From NCBI RefSeq assembly GCF_026013605.1, contig NZ_JAPDPJ010000039.1, positions 1-60,224 of the forward strand: a DNA stretch of 60,224 nt, read 5' to 3'. The notes beneath the pieces were generated by a model. That model searched no databases and had not been told where the DNA came from. It was given only the letters and a program-made list of their open reading frames with translations. Both the position numbers and the translations under genes were made by a program. Source of the stretch: Plebeiibacterium sediminum (GTDB taxonomy: Bacteria > Bacteroidota > Bacteroidia > Bacteroidales > Marinilabiliaceae). Numbering within the stretch: the first letter of the stretch is position 1; every line of letters begins with the position of its first letter. This document shows positions 8,401-16,693 of the stretch, piece after piece.

Positions 8401-10059
8401 TCCATCTGGATTTACATTTCCTCCTGGCAACAAATTATTAGCTGTCTCAAATATAAATGGATGTATACCTTGATAAGCGTTATTTTCACTGTTTATATGT
8501 ATATTTAATTCCCTGGGAAGTGCGGATTGGAATATTTGTGAACCATTATAATATCCCCAGTAATCATAACCTATACTGCTACCACCTCCTCTATAATAAT
8601 TAAAAGATAGCTGATCCTGCACTTTATTTCCATCACCCAAGATATCTAACCGCTTTAATAATGTTTTATTATCATTATAAGCAAAATGGATTTTTTTATT
8701 TACAATACCAATATCATTAATACAAGAAATATTTTTTAGTACATATCTATACTTTTTTTCTAGCAATTTATTGACCTCTAACACTAACTCTGTATAATCA
8801 AACTCTATTACTTGGTTACGAGTAATTATTTTTTTTAATTTTCTATGTGGAACGTACGACATTTGACCTGAATAAAACATTTCTTTATCTACACTTTTTG
8901 AAGTTGCATATAACTGTTTTACATATTCATTAATTCTACTATCTAATGCTGCCATTTCCCAATATGTAACATCTTCGTTTGCCCCTATTGCTAACTGCGC
9001 TGAATAGATTTCTTGCTTATAAAGTTCCTTTAAATGATTATATTCTTTTTTAAAAGAAGATGTATCACTGGGATCACATCCTATTGTCATAAATTTATAA
9101 TTCCATTGTAATTGTTGATCCCACAATTTAGTTGATTGTTCAAAGCTTTCTTCCAGATCCTTTTGTCCTGCCTGTAGTTTCTCTATTTGAGATCTTATTT
9201 CATAATTATCCAAATTATATTTTGTATTTGGGGTGCTGTAATTAACTTGTGTCTCAATTGAAGGCCCATTAACTTTTTCATCATAACTATTTCCCCATTC
9301 AAAATTTATGTCTTCTCCATTTGGAATTGAAACTCTTTCAAGATACCATGAAAGTGGTGCTCTGTAATACTTACTATTAGCTGCCCCTCCTTTTAATATT
9401 AACAATTTTGAAGATTCTTGAGTACTAAAGTAATATACTATGCCTGATACATCAATAACTGTAAATTGTAAAGTACTTCTATCAAACTGGATATCAATAT
9501 CTGATGCTTCAATCGTAGCAACTTCACCTTGATTAATAATAAAATGTACTTGTTGACCATTTATATTCAGTGTGAATATATCATTTTCTGAATCTCTATC
9601 TCCCTGTACTATACTTTTTTGGACTTGACTAATAGTACTTCCCCATTGAAGTGGCATTTTCTCAATAGGTAAACGCCAAATTCCTTTTGTATCTTCATCT
9701 GCATATCCTCCTCTAATAGTTCTTGTTATTACACCAGGCGTTTGAGACAAATACCAACCTAAACCTGCATTACCAGGATTTTGAGAAACTTTTATACCTG
9801 TAGTACTGTAACTTAATGATATTGGAAAACTATATCCATCTTGAGATATATTAATTAATGGAATCGAATAATTTAATATACCAGTACTTGGATTAACGGA
9901 TGTATTTCCAATATTATTTTGTGCCATACTGTTCATTGTTCCAATATCTACATTCTGACTATATCCATAATTATAAACACAAAACAATAATATAAAAACT
10001 ATAACCATTTTTTGAATAGCCAATTTATCAGAAAAGAAATTATTTTTTAATATCAACAT
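5497..10059 (-). CDS. large secreted SpvB/TcB-like (YD-type) protein
   Basis: About 1520 residues. An in-frame upstream extension reaches 10182, but the ATG at 10059 gives a plausible secretory start (MLILKNNFF, then a hydrophobic stretch VIVFILLFCVY ending in YSQ); 10008 is an alternative. The N-terminus has NPSTGILNYSIPL, SFPISLSYSTTGIKV and NAGLGWYLS. This matches the SpvB/TcB pattern of a smooth-phase sheet opening (recalled: SIPI, LSYSS, GPLGLGWSL). The middle contains a charged helical insert (around residues 300-400), and the rest is tyrosine- and asparagine-rich. The shorter relative at 34398-37388 has the same opening and the same position before an RHS gene. In Tc toxins the SpvB-like B part and the RHS-like C part close around a toxin; applying that here is inference. 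A 164-bp gap separates it from the last fibre gene upstream. Confidence 0.75.
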   Translation of the reverse strand: MLILKNNFFSDKLAIQKMVIVFILLFCVYNYGYSQNVDIGTMNSMAQNNIGNTSVNPSTGILNYSIPLINISQDGYSFPISLSYSTTGIKVSQNPGNAGLGWYLSQTPGVITRTIRGGYADEDTKGIWRLPIEKMPLQWGSTISQVQKSIVQGDRDSENDIFTLNINGQQVHFIINQGEVATIEASDIDIQFDRSTLQFTVIDVSGIVYYFSTQESSKLLILKGGAANSKYYRAPLSWYLERVSIPNGEDINFEWGNSYDEKVNGPSIETQVNYSTPNTKYNLDNYEIRSQIEKLQAGQKDLEESFEQSTKLWDQQLQWNYKFMTIGCDPSDTSSFKKEYNHLKELYKQEIYSAQLAIGANEDVTYWEMAALDSRINEYVKQLYATSKSVDKEMFYSGQMSYVPHRKLKKIITRNQVIEFDYTELVLEVNKLLEKKYRYVLKNISCINDIGIVNKKIHFAYNDNKTLLKRLDILGDGNKVQDQLSFNYYRGGGSSIGYDYWGYYNGSQIFQSALPRELNIHINSENNAYQGIHPFIFETANNLLPGGNVNPDGNEYGDRVINEDSCKVRSLQSIENLKGGKISFEYESNQVFSHVIGLKAFKTGGLRIKSYSVSDGKSKNTVSYLYEDEDGMPSGRIAEPYTKCFKYPYITDQGVDMYLYSNFIDLSIAPFDKTNNGVLYDAVKEIRDDRSYTQYIYLGITPEPYLPEIYSNPLDPQRFIGYYPYLDNLLLEKCYVDAEGKIVSKENYSYYTNIKDFGNRTPYKEIANVEFLDSDYSDIVLVDQIKKGPVSMNERALKNMYKDENQLAFIESRYDGSGKIYHFMNTYKDLYIPNYSHKLIPKYPPINYTLQTNVLILPAKTTITTYDSNGNGLEQTEAMFYDNKAHLFPTRIVKEDSKGDITVCKKKYVVDYNLQDSDVISKLQSLNCNNYLVEEQIWSSKNKGTSYSLLSGFINKYGKTLVKGKYNYYLEQKYQLELQNPLTTNLDHELPSYPYTKVFWDNNSLYKSPIYTNLVEEGIGFIYNSGKIGRNGEPLNALKLDLKNGNVLLKANNVFPDNIVAQDYSPEQSHPFYSKYGIFTKPQDDVFEGQSSIFIPYTLYPWSTNKIYPDLLPYFDHRRYANEILSLFNLIKTTDIVGFNQMMNNTNYSLFSILFNFFKIIAGDSNQQELNRCIWEYNKLMRSNNLDFDPSFMQIKSENEYSVFTFLQSHNVNIFELKAYISAMQIPSRDCFDKYYNLKVLKEHYKKDTFVRVNNLIQNKCNLSVYWSTISSMDKNLNPNKIINYSIIKKDGSKVPGSLSLSYINKHIFKGVLNLRGLVDFNSIEYLNFNQLYDENTAMLIAIPEGTAFNATSYLPNNKPWLVFDSNCNLKQYYYDEIGSVSLIKDGLDNVLSRYTIKYAKQPDLNEIPQVPSSRPIILNIKNISYFDNTSIDALNLIPIVYRIEVIGQDANSVEIYHEEFNDLFVASGRQIQLNIGKANNYIVKLFVGDSKVKETSGLPSTIYNMSDTNINEYTVTYEN

Positions 10060-10223
10060 AAAATTATTATTTATATAATTTATTATTAAACTTACTAAAC
10101 TACAATATCTATATATACAAGCCATAATGTCATTTATTGCTCTATTCATCTTAAAATATGAATAGACAGCATAGAATAACACATCAATGACTTTATATCG
10201 GAATATATTGCAGATTAGATTGA

Positions 10224-11216
10224 TTATTTTGTCATTTCTCCATTTATTATCAATTCCAATTTTGACAATCGATTTTCCAAAATCTTCCTCTCCAACTTTT
10301 CTTTTTGTAGTTCATCCTTTTGTTCAATGGTATAAAGCATCAACTCCTCTACCTTTTGCAACATCAACTTATTCATCTCGGCCAAATTTACTCCTGAAGC
10401 TTCCATTTCTTCAGCACTTGGTATATCTGGTAAATGCTTGTGAGTTTTAATGAAGTTTTCTACTTCGGTAAGGTCTTTTAAATTGTAGGTTTCGGAGAAA
10501 ACGAAGTCTGCAGTATTGCCGTTGGCTTTTACTGTTATCTGGTTAGCGGAGATATTGCCATCTAATTGTAGATTGGCAGCAGCAATATCTTGAACTTTAA
10601 TTTCGTCAGCCAAGATATCACCAACAACTTCTAACTTTGCTGATGGAGTAGTTGTTCCAATTCCTAATTTTCCTTCGCCTGTTAATCTCATATTTTCAGA
10701 TGAAGAAGAAAAAAAACTTAAACCAGTAAGGTTACTATGTAGATTCTCTGTTGTAGCTGCAATACCTGCAAATTTTCCATATTCTCCCATATAACCGGTT
10801 TGTATTTTTATTCCTATAAAATCATCCTTTTTATATGCGGATCCTTTTATCGTTTGCAACCAACCATTTACTGGATTCTCAATATGAAAAAGAGATCCTT
10901 CATAAAAATTTCCGTTTCCAATTCCAACCTTTCCATCAAATGTTACATTCAATCTTTCATTATTATTATCTCCTGTCCCTACAAAATGTAAATATGCTCC
11001 CCTCCAATCGTAGGCCTTAATATAATAATGCCCTACAGATGGTGTTCCTGATGTATTATTATTTAACCAAATGGTACATGTTGGGTTATTAGTATAATTG
11101 AGGAAAAACTCATTTGAATCTGTATAAATTGAATTTCCACTAGATGACCATTGTCCAAATGAATAATTACCTATTGCAAAAAATAAAAACAATAGGATTA
11201 CTTTACTTCTTTTCAT
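10224..11216 (-). CDS. secreted tail-fibre-like protein, array member 5
   Basis: 330 residues from ATG at 11216 (11225 also possible). Signal peptide MKRSKVILLFLFFAIGNYSFGQ. The body carries fibre-type repeats of the form VGIGxxxPxAKLEVVGD, then the shared block (NGNTADFVFSETYNLKDL, HKHLPDIPSAEEMEASGVNL, AEMNKLMLQKVEEL) and a C-terminal heptad-like coiled coil of about 40 residues. The VGIGTxxPxxKL repeats are typical of trimeric phage-tail-like fibres in Bacteroidota; trimerisation through the coiled coil is inferred. It overlaps the preceding fibre gene (stop at 11203) by 14 bp, so translation is probably coupled. This copy differs from its siblings at VENF instead of VENY and at MLQK instead of LLQK. 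Confidence 0.75.
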   Translation of the reverse strand: MKRSKVILLFLFFAIGNYSFGQWSSSGNSIYTDSNEFFLNYTNNPTCTIWLNNNTSGTPSVGHYYIKAYDWRGAYLHFVGTGDNNNERLNVTFDGKVGIGNGNFYEGSLFHIENPVNGWLQTIKGSAYKKDDFIGIKIQTGYMGEYGKFAGIAATTENLHSNLTGLSFFSSSSENMRLTGEGKLGIGTTTPSAKLEVVGDILADEIKVQDIAAANLQLDGNISANQITVKANGNTADFVFSETYNLKDLTEVENFIKTHKHLPDIPSAEEMEASGVNLAEMNKLMLQKVEELMLYTIEQKDELQKEKLERKILENRLSKLELIINGEMTK

Positions 11217-12198
11217 TATAATCAATTGATTTTAAGATTAGTTCTTTAAATACTATAAATTCTGTTTTTATATTTTGTAATTCCAGTTCTAATTTTTGTC
11301 TATTTTGTTGATCTTTTACAATTTTCTCTTTTAAGCTATTAACTTGCTTATCCTTTTCTATTTGATACAGCGTCAACTCCTCCACCTTTTGCAGCAATAA
11401 CTTATTCATCTCTGCAAGGTTTACTCCTGAATCTTCCATTTCTTTGGCACTTGGTATATCTGGTAAATGTTTGTGAGTTTTAATGTAGTTTTCTACTTCA
11501 GTAAGATCTTTTAAATTGTAAGAGTCGGAAAAGACGAAGTCAGCAGTGTTGCCATTGGTTTTAACTGTGATTTGATTGGCAGCTAGGGTGCCATTAAGAC
11601 TTACATTGGCAGCTGCGATTTCCTTAACCTGAATTTCTTCAGAATTGATAATTCCATCAACGGTCATATTTCCACTCATGGTCCAATTACCATGATTATC
11701 TATCCAACTTTTATATGTTTCAACTCCTTGAGGTCGGAATTCTAACCTATTACCATTCCCAGTATTAGTTCCTATATCAAAAATGTTTGAGCCGGATTGA
11801 AATCTGGAATATGCCCATCGGTTAATATCTGATTGTACAAAAAATCTTGTATTACCGTCATGCCTGTAAATTCTAGTTTGGTAACCACCTACATTAACAT
11901 CTCCAGCTACGTCTAGTTTGGCTTTAGGATTTGACATTCCAATGCCGACATTGCCACCTCCTGTTGATAGATATGTGTTTGAATTAATATAATGACTAAT
12001 ATATACTGCATCTCCACTTTCTGCTGGATCAATAACGATATGCCCATAAGTACCAGTATTAACACCTTTAATTGTGGCTTTCCCTCCATTTCTTCCAAGT
12101 TTTAGAGTAGGTTCATTTGAACTGGGATTAACCTCTAATGTCTGTCCCCAAACACTTGCACCTGCCAATATAAATCCAGCAATAACTAATCCTTTCAT
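11203..12198 (-). CDS. secreted tail-fibre-like protein, array member 4
   Basis: 331 residues from ATG at 12198, chosen because it opens directly with a signal peptide (MKGLVIAGFILAGASVWGQ); the frame is open to 12234. The body has fibre repeats (GNVGIGMSNPKAKLDVAGD) and an internal segment MSGNMTVDGIINSEEIQVKE. The shared C-terminal block follows (here IPSAKEMEDSGVNLAEMNKL), then a long coiled coil (about 275-331). The signal peptide is close to those of members 1 and 3 (VWGQ or LWGQ end), a further sign of duplication. It overlaps the next fibre gene by 14 bp. There is no T9SS tail, so the export route is unknown; the secretion operon directly upstream of the array is one candidate. Confidence 0.75.
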   Translation of the reverse strand: MKGLVIAGFILAGASVWGQTLEVNPSSNEPTLKLGRNGGKATIKGVNTGTYGHIVIDPAESGDAVYISHYINSNTYLSTGGGNVGIGMSNPKAKLDVAGDVNVGGYQTRIYRHDGNTRFFVQSDINRWAYSRFQSGSNIFDIGTNTGNGNRLEFRPQGVETYKSWIDNHGNWTMSGNMTVDGIINSEEIQVKEIAAANVSLNGTLAANQITVKTNGNTADFVFSDSYNLKDLTEVENYIKTHKHLPDIPSAKEMEDSGVNLAEMNKLLLQKVEELTLYQIEKDKQVNSLKEKIVKDQQNRQKLELELQNIKTEFIVFKELILKSIDYNEKK

Positions 12199-12323
12199 TA
12201 TTTTTTTATGGTCTAAATAATTATTATATGTCATTTTAATTTGTTTTATTCTTTCCTTATCTTGTCTCTAACTCCCTATGAAAAACAACCTTCGCTCTAT
12301 CTCCCCTCACCAAGATGCATGTC

Positions 12324-12342
12324 AAAGCCCCTTTAGGGGTTT
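12324..12342 (-). terminator. hairpin overlapping the stop codon of fibre gene 3
   Basis: AAACCCC and GGGGCTTT (minus-strand sense) pair around the TAAA that includes the stop codon at 12333-12335. It may attenuate transcription between fibre genes 3 and 4. A degraded relative of this spacer, including CAAAGCCC and the preceding CTCCAAG-type bases, is seen after fibre gene 2's start side at about 13810-13850. This indicates that spacer and gene were duplicated together. Confidence 0.45.
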
Positions 12343-13715
12343 AGAGTAATTTGTAACAAAGCCTCAATATTTGCGAGCTTGTCTTTCAAAATTTCTACTT
12401 CTTTTAACTTCGCATTCTGATCTTCTAGCCTTTCTTCCATAGCCTTACTTTCTTTCTTTTGCGATATAGCATAAAGCATTAACTCCTCAATCTTTTCCAA
12501 TAGCAACTTATTCATCTCAGCCAAATTTACTCCAGAAGCTTCCATTTCTTCAGCACTTGGTATATCTGGTAAATGTTTGTGAGTTTTAATGTAGCTTTCT
12601 ACTTCAGTAAGATCTTTTAAATTGTATGTATCAGAGAAAACATAGTCGGCAGTGTTGCCGTTGGCTTTTACAGTAATTTGATTGGCAGCAATACTACCTT
12701 CTAAATTAAGGTTAGTTGCTGCTATGTCTTCAACACGAATTTCGTCTGCAAGGATGTCTCCTGCTACCTGAAGTTTTGCAGATGGTGATGAACTACCAAT
12801 ACCAATACCTACATTACCAGTTATTTTATTAATTACAATTCTTTTATTATCATTCTCTCCAATATGAAAATAATTACCTGAGTTATCACCAATTCCAATA
12901 AACCAAGTAGTTGGTCCTTCTGCTCCCAATTGCAGTATTTTAGTATAATCTCTGGTATTATTAATAACAAGTTTAGCATTCCAACTTCCAGAATTAGTTG
13001 TCCCTATTCCAATTCTACCATCAGATTTAATAGTCAATTTTGTTGTAGGTTTGGTTTTGTTCGGGTTTAGAGAGGAAGGAGATTGAGTTTGAAAGATTAG
13101 ATTTTCACCCCCATCTCCACAGTTATTCATTTGAGATATTATCTTAGAAGTAGGCACCCCTTTATATATTCCATTCCAAAATTCAATTGCTGTTTGCTGG
13201 TTGCATTTCCATGTTTCATTTCCCAACTTTAAAATACTCAAATATTCTCCTGAACCTAATAAATCAAGCTTAGCTTCTGGTGCGGTCGTTCCAATACCAA
13301 CATTACCATTAGATTTCAATACTAAATTATTTCTCCAATCCCAGGTTTTATTATTTAAATATCTTGTTTGTAAAAACATTTGACCACTGGCATTCATATT
13401 GGCGGTGTTATCAGGTGTTACTATAATACGACCTTGCTGCCAAGGATTTGTTCCGTTAGTATTTGCTGGAATAACAAAACCTAAGGATGCACCTTCACTT
13501 ATTTCTCTTGTCGTCCCATTTGCTTCTATTACAAGATTTGCATCTATTCTATCATTAGAATTTTCACTTGTTATGTTTGATTTTATATGTAAAGTAGCTT
13601 CGGGTGTAGTCGTTCCAATCCCAACATTACCTGTAGTTTCTATTTTATTAGTCTGTCCCCATACATTAACAAATCCAATAAAAAAAAAGCCTATTAGTCC
13701 AATTTTTTTCATCAT
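12333..13715 (-). CDS. secreted tail-fibre-like protein, array member 3
   Basis: 460 residues, the longest of the array. Signal peptide MMKKIGLIGFFFIGFVNVWGQ. Four VGIGTTxPEAxL-type fibre repeats are spaced along the body (GNVGIGTTTPEATLHIKS near the N-terminus, GNVGIGTTAPEAKLDLLG, GRIGIGTTNSG and GNVGIGIGSSSPSAKLQVAG). The conserved block follows (DYVFSDTYNLKDLTEVESY) and then a coiled coil to the end. The number of repeats differs between the five genes, so members probably diverged by gain and loss of body modules while keeping one C-terminal block. It lies 135 bp after member 2 and has a hairpin at its stop codon. Confidence 0.75.
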   Translation of the reverse strand: MMKKIGLIGFFFIGFVNVWGQTNKIETTGNVGIGTTTPEATLHIKSNITSENSNDRIDANLVIEANGTTREISEGASLGFVIPANTNGTNPWQQGRIIVTPDNTANMNASGQMFLQTRYLNNKTWDWRNNLVLKSNGNVGIGTTAPEAKLDLLGSGEYLSILKLGNETWKCNQQTAIEFWNGIYKGVPTSKIISQMNNCGDGGENLIFQTQSPSSLNPNKTKPTTKLTIKSDGRIGIGTTNSGSWNAKLVINNTRDYTKILQLGAEGPTTWFIGIGDNSGNYFHIGENDNKRIVINKITGNVGIGIGSSSPSAKLQVAGDILADEIRVEDIAATNLNLEGSIAANQITVKANGNTADYVFSDTYNLKDLTEVESYIKTHKHLPDIPSAEEMEASGVNLAEMNKLLLEKIEELMLYAISQKKESKAMEERLEDQNAKLKEVEILKDKLANIEALLQITLNP

Positions 13716-13850
13716 TTATTTAGATCTAATTAATTATTTTTAATATTTCTATTTAGTATTTTCATGTGGCTTGCTAAAGGATAACCTCCATCGCTCGTTT
13801 TCGCCTCTCCAAGCTATAAGTCAAAGCCCATTGGAGTGATTAGGATAGTC

Positions 13851-14651
13851 TTATTTCAACAATAAAACCTTAATCTGTGCCATTTCTGCTTCCAATGCAT
13901 CAAGTTTTTCAGTTAACTCATTCCTTTCAGCCTGTTCCTTATTGCTTTCGATTTCGATTTTAGCTAGCTTCTCTTCTTGTTTAATCGTATAAAGCGTCAA
14001 CTCTTCCACCTTTTGCAGCAATAACTTATTCATCTCTGCCAAATTTACACCTGAAGCTTCCATTTCTTCAGCACTTGGTATATCAGGTAAATGCTTGTGA
14101 GTTTTAATGTAGTTTTCTACTTCGGTAAGATCTTTTAAATTGTAGGTGTCTGAGAATACGAAATCTGCAGTATTACCATTGGCTTCTACCAATATTTCAG
14201 TAGCACGTATCGTTCCATTAACATCTAATTTTGCATCTACTGAAGGCTTCTTATTAATACTCACATTACCATTTTTAGTATCAATAAAAAAGCAATCATT
14301 AAATTGATTAGATGAATATAAGCGACCTATTCCGAATATATTACTACCAAATAGTGTTTCATCAAATCCTATATTTATACCAAGCGTACCTCCATCTTGA
14401 CGAAATTGCAACATAGGATTATCTGATTCAAAATTATTGTCTGTGTCCGCTTCAATCTTAACAACTGCATCACCACTTGTTAATGAAGAAATATGAAGTT
14501 TTGCTGAAGGAGAATTAGTCCCGACCCCAATACAGCCACTCTTAATAAATATAGGTGTTGATTCCCCATCCTCGTCAAGTACATTTGCTTGACAAAAGGT
14601 AGCTGTAACTATTGAAAGGTAAGCTACTAATAATACGAAAATACGTTTCAT
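13851..14651 (-). CDS. secreted tail-fibre-like protein, array member 2
   Basis: 266 residues, the shortest member. Signal peptide MKRIFVLLVAYLSIVTATFCQA. There is a single clear fibre repeat near the N-terminus (GCIGVGTNSPSAKLHI), a short body, a second repeat-like segment (GNVSINKKPSVDAKLDVNGT), the shared C-terminal block and a final coiled coil (about 225-266). It begins 29 bp after member 1. It uses the IRATEILVEANGNTADF entry to the block, like member 1 and the distal copy at 37410-38522. Members 3-5 instead use an extra segment with AANLxLxGxIxANQITVKANG, so two sub-types of the junction exist. Confidence 0.75.
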   Translation of the reverse strand: MKRIFVLLVAYLSIVTATFCQANVLDEDGESTPIFIKSGCIGVGTNSPSAKLHISSLTSGDAVVKIEADTDNNFESDNPMLQFRQDGGTLGINIGFDETLFGSNIFGIGRLYSSNQFNDCFFIDTKNGNVSINKKPSVDAKLDVNGTIRATEILVEANGNTADFVFSDTYNLKDLTEVENYIKTHKHLPDIPSAEEMEASGVNLAEMNKLLLQKVEELTLYTIKQEEKLAKIEIESNKEQAERNELTEKLDALEAEMAQIKVLLLK

Positions 14652-14680
14652 AAATGCTTATTGAATTTATAATGTGCGAT

Positions 14681-15982
14681 TTATTGATTCTTAGTTTTTC
14701 TTAGCAGTATTGATTCCAGATAAGCCAATCTATCATCAATTTTGCATCTTTCCCTCTGCTCTTTATTTAATGCTTCTCTTAATTTCTTATTTTGAGCTTC
14801 CAATTTCTCTGTTAAAACTTGCCTTTCAATTTGTTCCTTTTTCCTTTCTTCTTTTTGCTGTATAGCATAAAGTGTCAACTCCTCTACCTTTTGCAGCAAC
14901 AGCTTATTCATCTCAGCTAGGTTTACACCAGATGCTTCCATTTCTTCTGCACTTGGAATATCTGGTAAATGCTTGTGAGTTTTAATGTAGTTTTCTACTT
15001 CGGTAAGATCTTTTAAATTGTAAGTGTCAGAGAAAACAAAGTCTGCGGTGTTCCCGTTGGCTTCTACCAGAATTTCTTCTGCACGTAAGGTTCCGGCTAC
15101 GTCGAGTTTAAGATCACCTGATGCTCTTTTCCCAATTCCTACATTACCACTAAATAGTACATTGCCACCACCTTCAAAACGAACAACTTGAGAAGCTGCA
15201 TTCAGATCACCACACGAACCTCCACCGCAAGTTCCTCCCCAAATTGAAAAGGCGTCATTTCCATCATCTGTAATATATAACCTTAAGTCTGATGCATTAT
15301 TTTTATAGACAGGAACAAGTAATGCTGCATCAGAAGGATCAATTCCATTGGAAAACCCAGTTATATCATCATTAATATAATTTCCATTAGTATTTCCAAA
15401 TTGTAATCTATTTCTTAATAAAGTAGAACCATTAACATCCAATCTAGCCCAAGGATTAACTATACCAATCCCCACCTTTCCACTCCAATGAAAAATATTA
15501 TCATTAACATCCATCCAGCCTCTAATTACATTTCCATCTGTTTCGTGAAAAGTAATCATTGCATCAGAACCAATTGTAGTACCGTTATTATAGTGCATCC
15601 CAGCTCCACCACTCATGGATTGAAGTCCTCCAATATTAAAACCAATTTTATACACAGTTCCTGCAGTGGTTGTAAAACCAATATATTTTTCTGCTCCCAT
15701 ATTTATATCTCCTGCATTAAGAAATAAATTTCCTTTCTTTATAACCATGTCACCACTTCCTTCTTTCCAGTACGTTAACCATGAGTTTTCTGCAGTTCCA
15801 TAGAGTCCTAATGCCATTCCATCTTGAGCTTTAGTTCCAAATGCATAAGTATTAGTTTGTAAAGTTGGTGCGAATATTATTTGGCTATAATTGCCACTAA
15901 GTTTAATTTTTGAAAATTCTGTTTGTCCCCATAAATAAATATTAGAGCACAATAAAATAGCGATTAAAGTTAGTCTATTCAT
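14681..15982 (-). CDS. secreted tail-fibre-like protein, array member 1 (first gene of array)
   Basis: 433 residues. Signal peptide MNRLTLIAILLCSNIYLWGQ. The body contains glycine-rich fibre segments, including GKVGIGIVNPWARLDVNGST and GNVGIGKRASGDLKLDVAG, and a Cys-Gly cluster (GGTCGGGSCGD). The shared C-terminal block is followed by a long charged coiled coil (about 365-430). This is the first gene of the array. The next gene upstream on this strand is the GspF-like gene, whose stop is 711 bp away, so a promoter should lie in that gap, though none is obvious. Function as a trimeric surface or injected-particle fibre is inferred from the repeats only. Confidence 0.75.
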   Translation of the reverse strand: MNRLTLIAILLCSNIYLWGQTEFSKIKLSGNYSQIIFAPTLQTNTYAFGTKAQDGMALGLYGTAENSWLTYWKEGSGDMVIKKGNLFLNAGDINMGAEKYIGFTTTAGTVYKIGFNIGGLQSMSGGAGMHYNNGTTIGSDAMITFHETDGNVIRGWMDVNDNIFHWSGKVGIGIVNPWARLDVNGSTLLRNRLQFGNTNGNYINDDITGFSNGIDPSDAALLVPVYKNNASDLRLYITDDGNDAFSIWGGTCGGGSCGDLNAASQVVRFEGGGNVLFSGNVGIGKRASGDLKLDVAGTLRAEEILVEANGNTADFVFSDTYNLKDLTEVENYIKTHKHLPDIPSAEEMEASGVNLAEMNKLLLQKVEELTLYAIQQKEERKKEQIERQVLTEKLEAQNKKLREALNKEQRERCKIDDRLAYLESILLRKTKNQ

Positions 15983-16693
15983 ACAAGTACATAATTTTAC
16001 ACGGCTAACAATATATGCTAACCATAATTTATAATTTCACAATAGATAATGATTGATACTTACCTTAGATAAACACAATAACTAAATAATTATTAATCAT
16101 TTATCTTAAGACTAGTAATAAAATGTCTAAAGCAAAGTGATATCGATTATAAACAAGACCCTCATTGATTCACTTCAATTCTCGAATAGGATACAATACC
16201 ATGTTTTAGTAAAGTCTTGTTCTAATTTACTTTCAATGTGCCTTATGATTTTCTATACAATCCTGGTTTTAAAGAATAATATCTGATCATTTTGCTGGAG
16301 GGGGATAATAGGGTTAAGTAGTTAAATTTTAGCATAAAATATTTTTAGTTTTGTTTTTTTAGTACTCTAGATAGTAAAAAATATTGTTGTCTTTCACCTA
16401 TTTATTTTAACTACTTTAGGTACATTAGTATTTTTTCGACTTTTCGACCCAAAAATAGTAATTTATTGTATTACTCTAGTAATCTAATTTGATAAAAGGA
16501 ATAATTTTTATGACAAACAACTCTTTATGATATATTATTAATAACAGCAAAACCATCTTCAAATATTTAATCTATAATTTATTCAAGAAGCATATTTGAA
16601 TTTTACAACAAAAGACAAACATTACTTCGGATAAACATCAATAGTTTATCGTATAAAAACGGTTTTTACTCTTTATATACACCTTATTTACCA
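15983..16693. other. 711-bp spacer between secretion operon and fibre array
   Basis: No gene is seen. The stretch is very AT-rich. An 11-bp inverted repeat (AAGTAGTTAAA at 16316-16326, TTTAACTACTT at 16406-16416) brackets 79 bases. The minus-strand promoter for the fibre array is expected here; the nearest TAnnTTTG-type match (reverse of 16450-16457) has no convincing upstream box. Confidence 0.4.

Larger units (their letters stand above)
10331..15072 (-). repeat. about 200-bp C-terminal block repeated in five fibre genes
   Basis: The coding stretch for NGNTADFVF through KVEELxLY recurs at about 10331-10535, 11366-11570, 12467-12675, 13986-14195 and 14865-15072. The nucleotide sequence is very similar, including silent positions, while the upstream parts of the genes are unrelated in sequence. 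A sixth copy lies at about 37508-37719. Such blocks can serve as homology arms for reshuffling fibre bodies. Confidence 0.75.

Noticed and set aside
10331-15072. Peptidase S74 (intramolecular chaperone) domain in the fibre C-termini
   Set aside because: The conserved block (NTADFVF...HKHLPDIPSAEEM) lacks the Ser-Lys dyad context of S74 domains; it is followed only by a coiled coil.
10224-15982. Diversity-generating retroelement acting on fibre genes
   Set aside because: No reverse transcriptase, template repeat or adenine-biased variation was seen; variation is in whole body modules.
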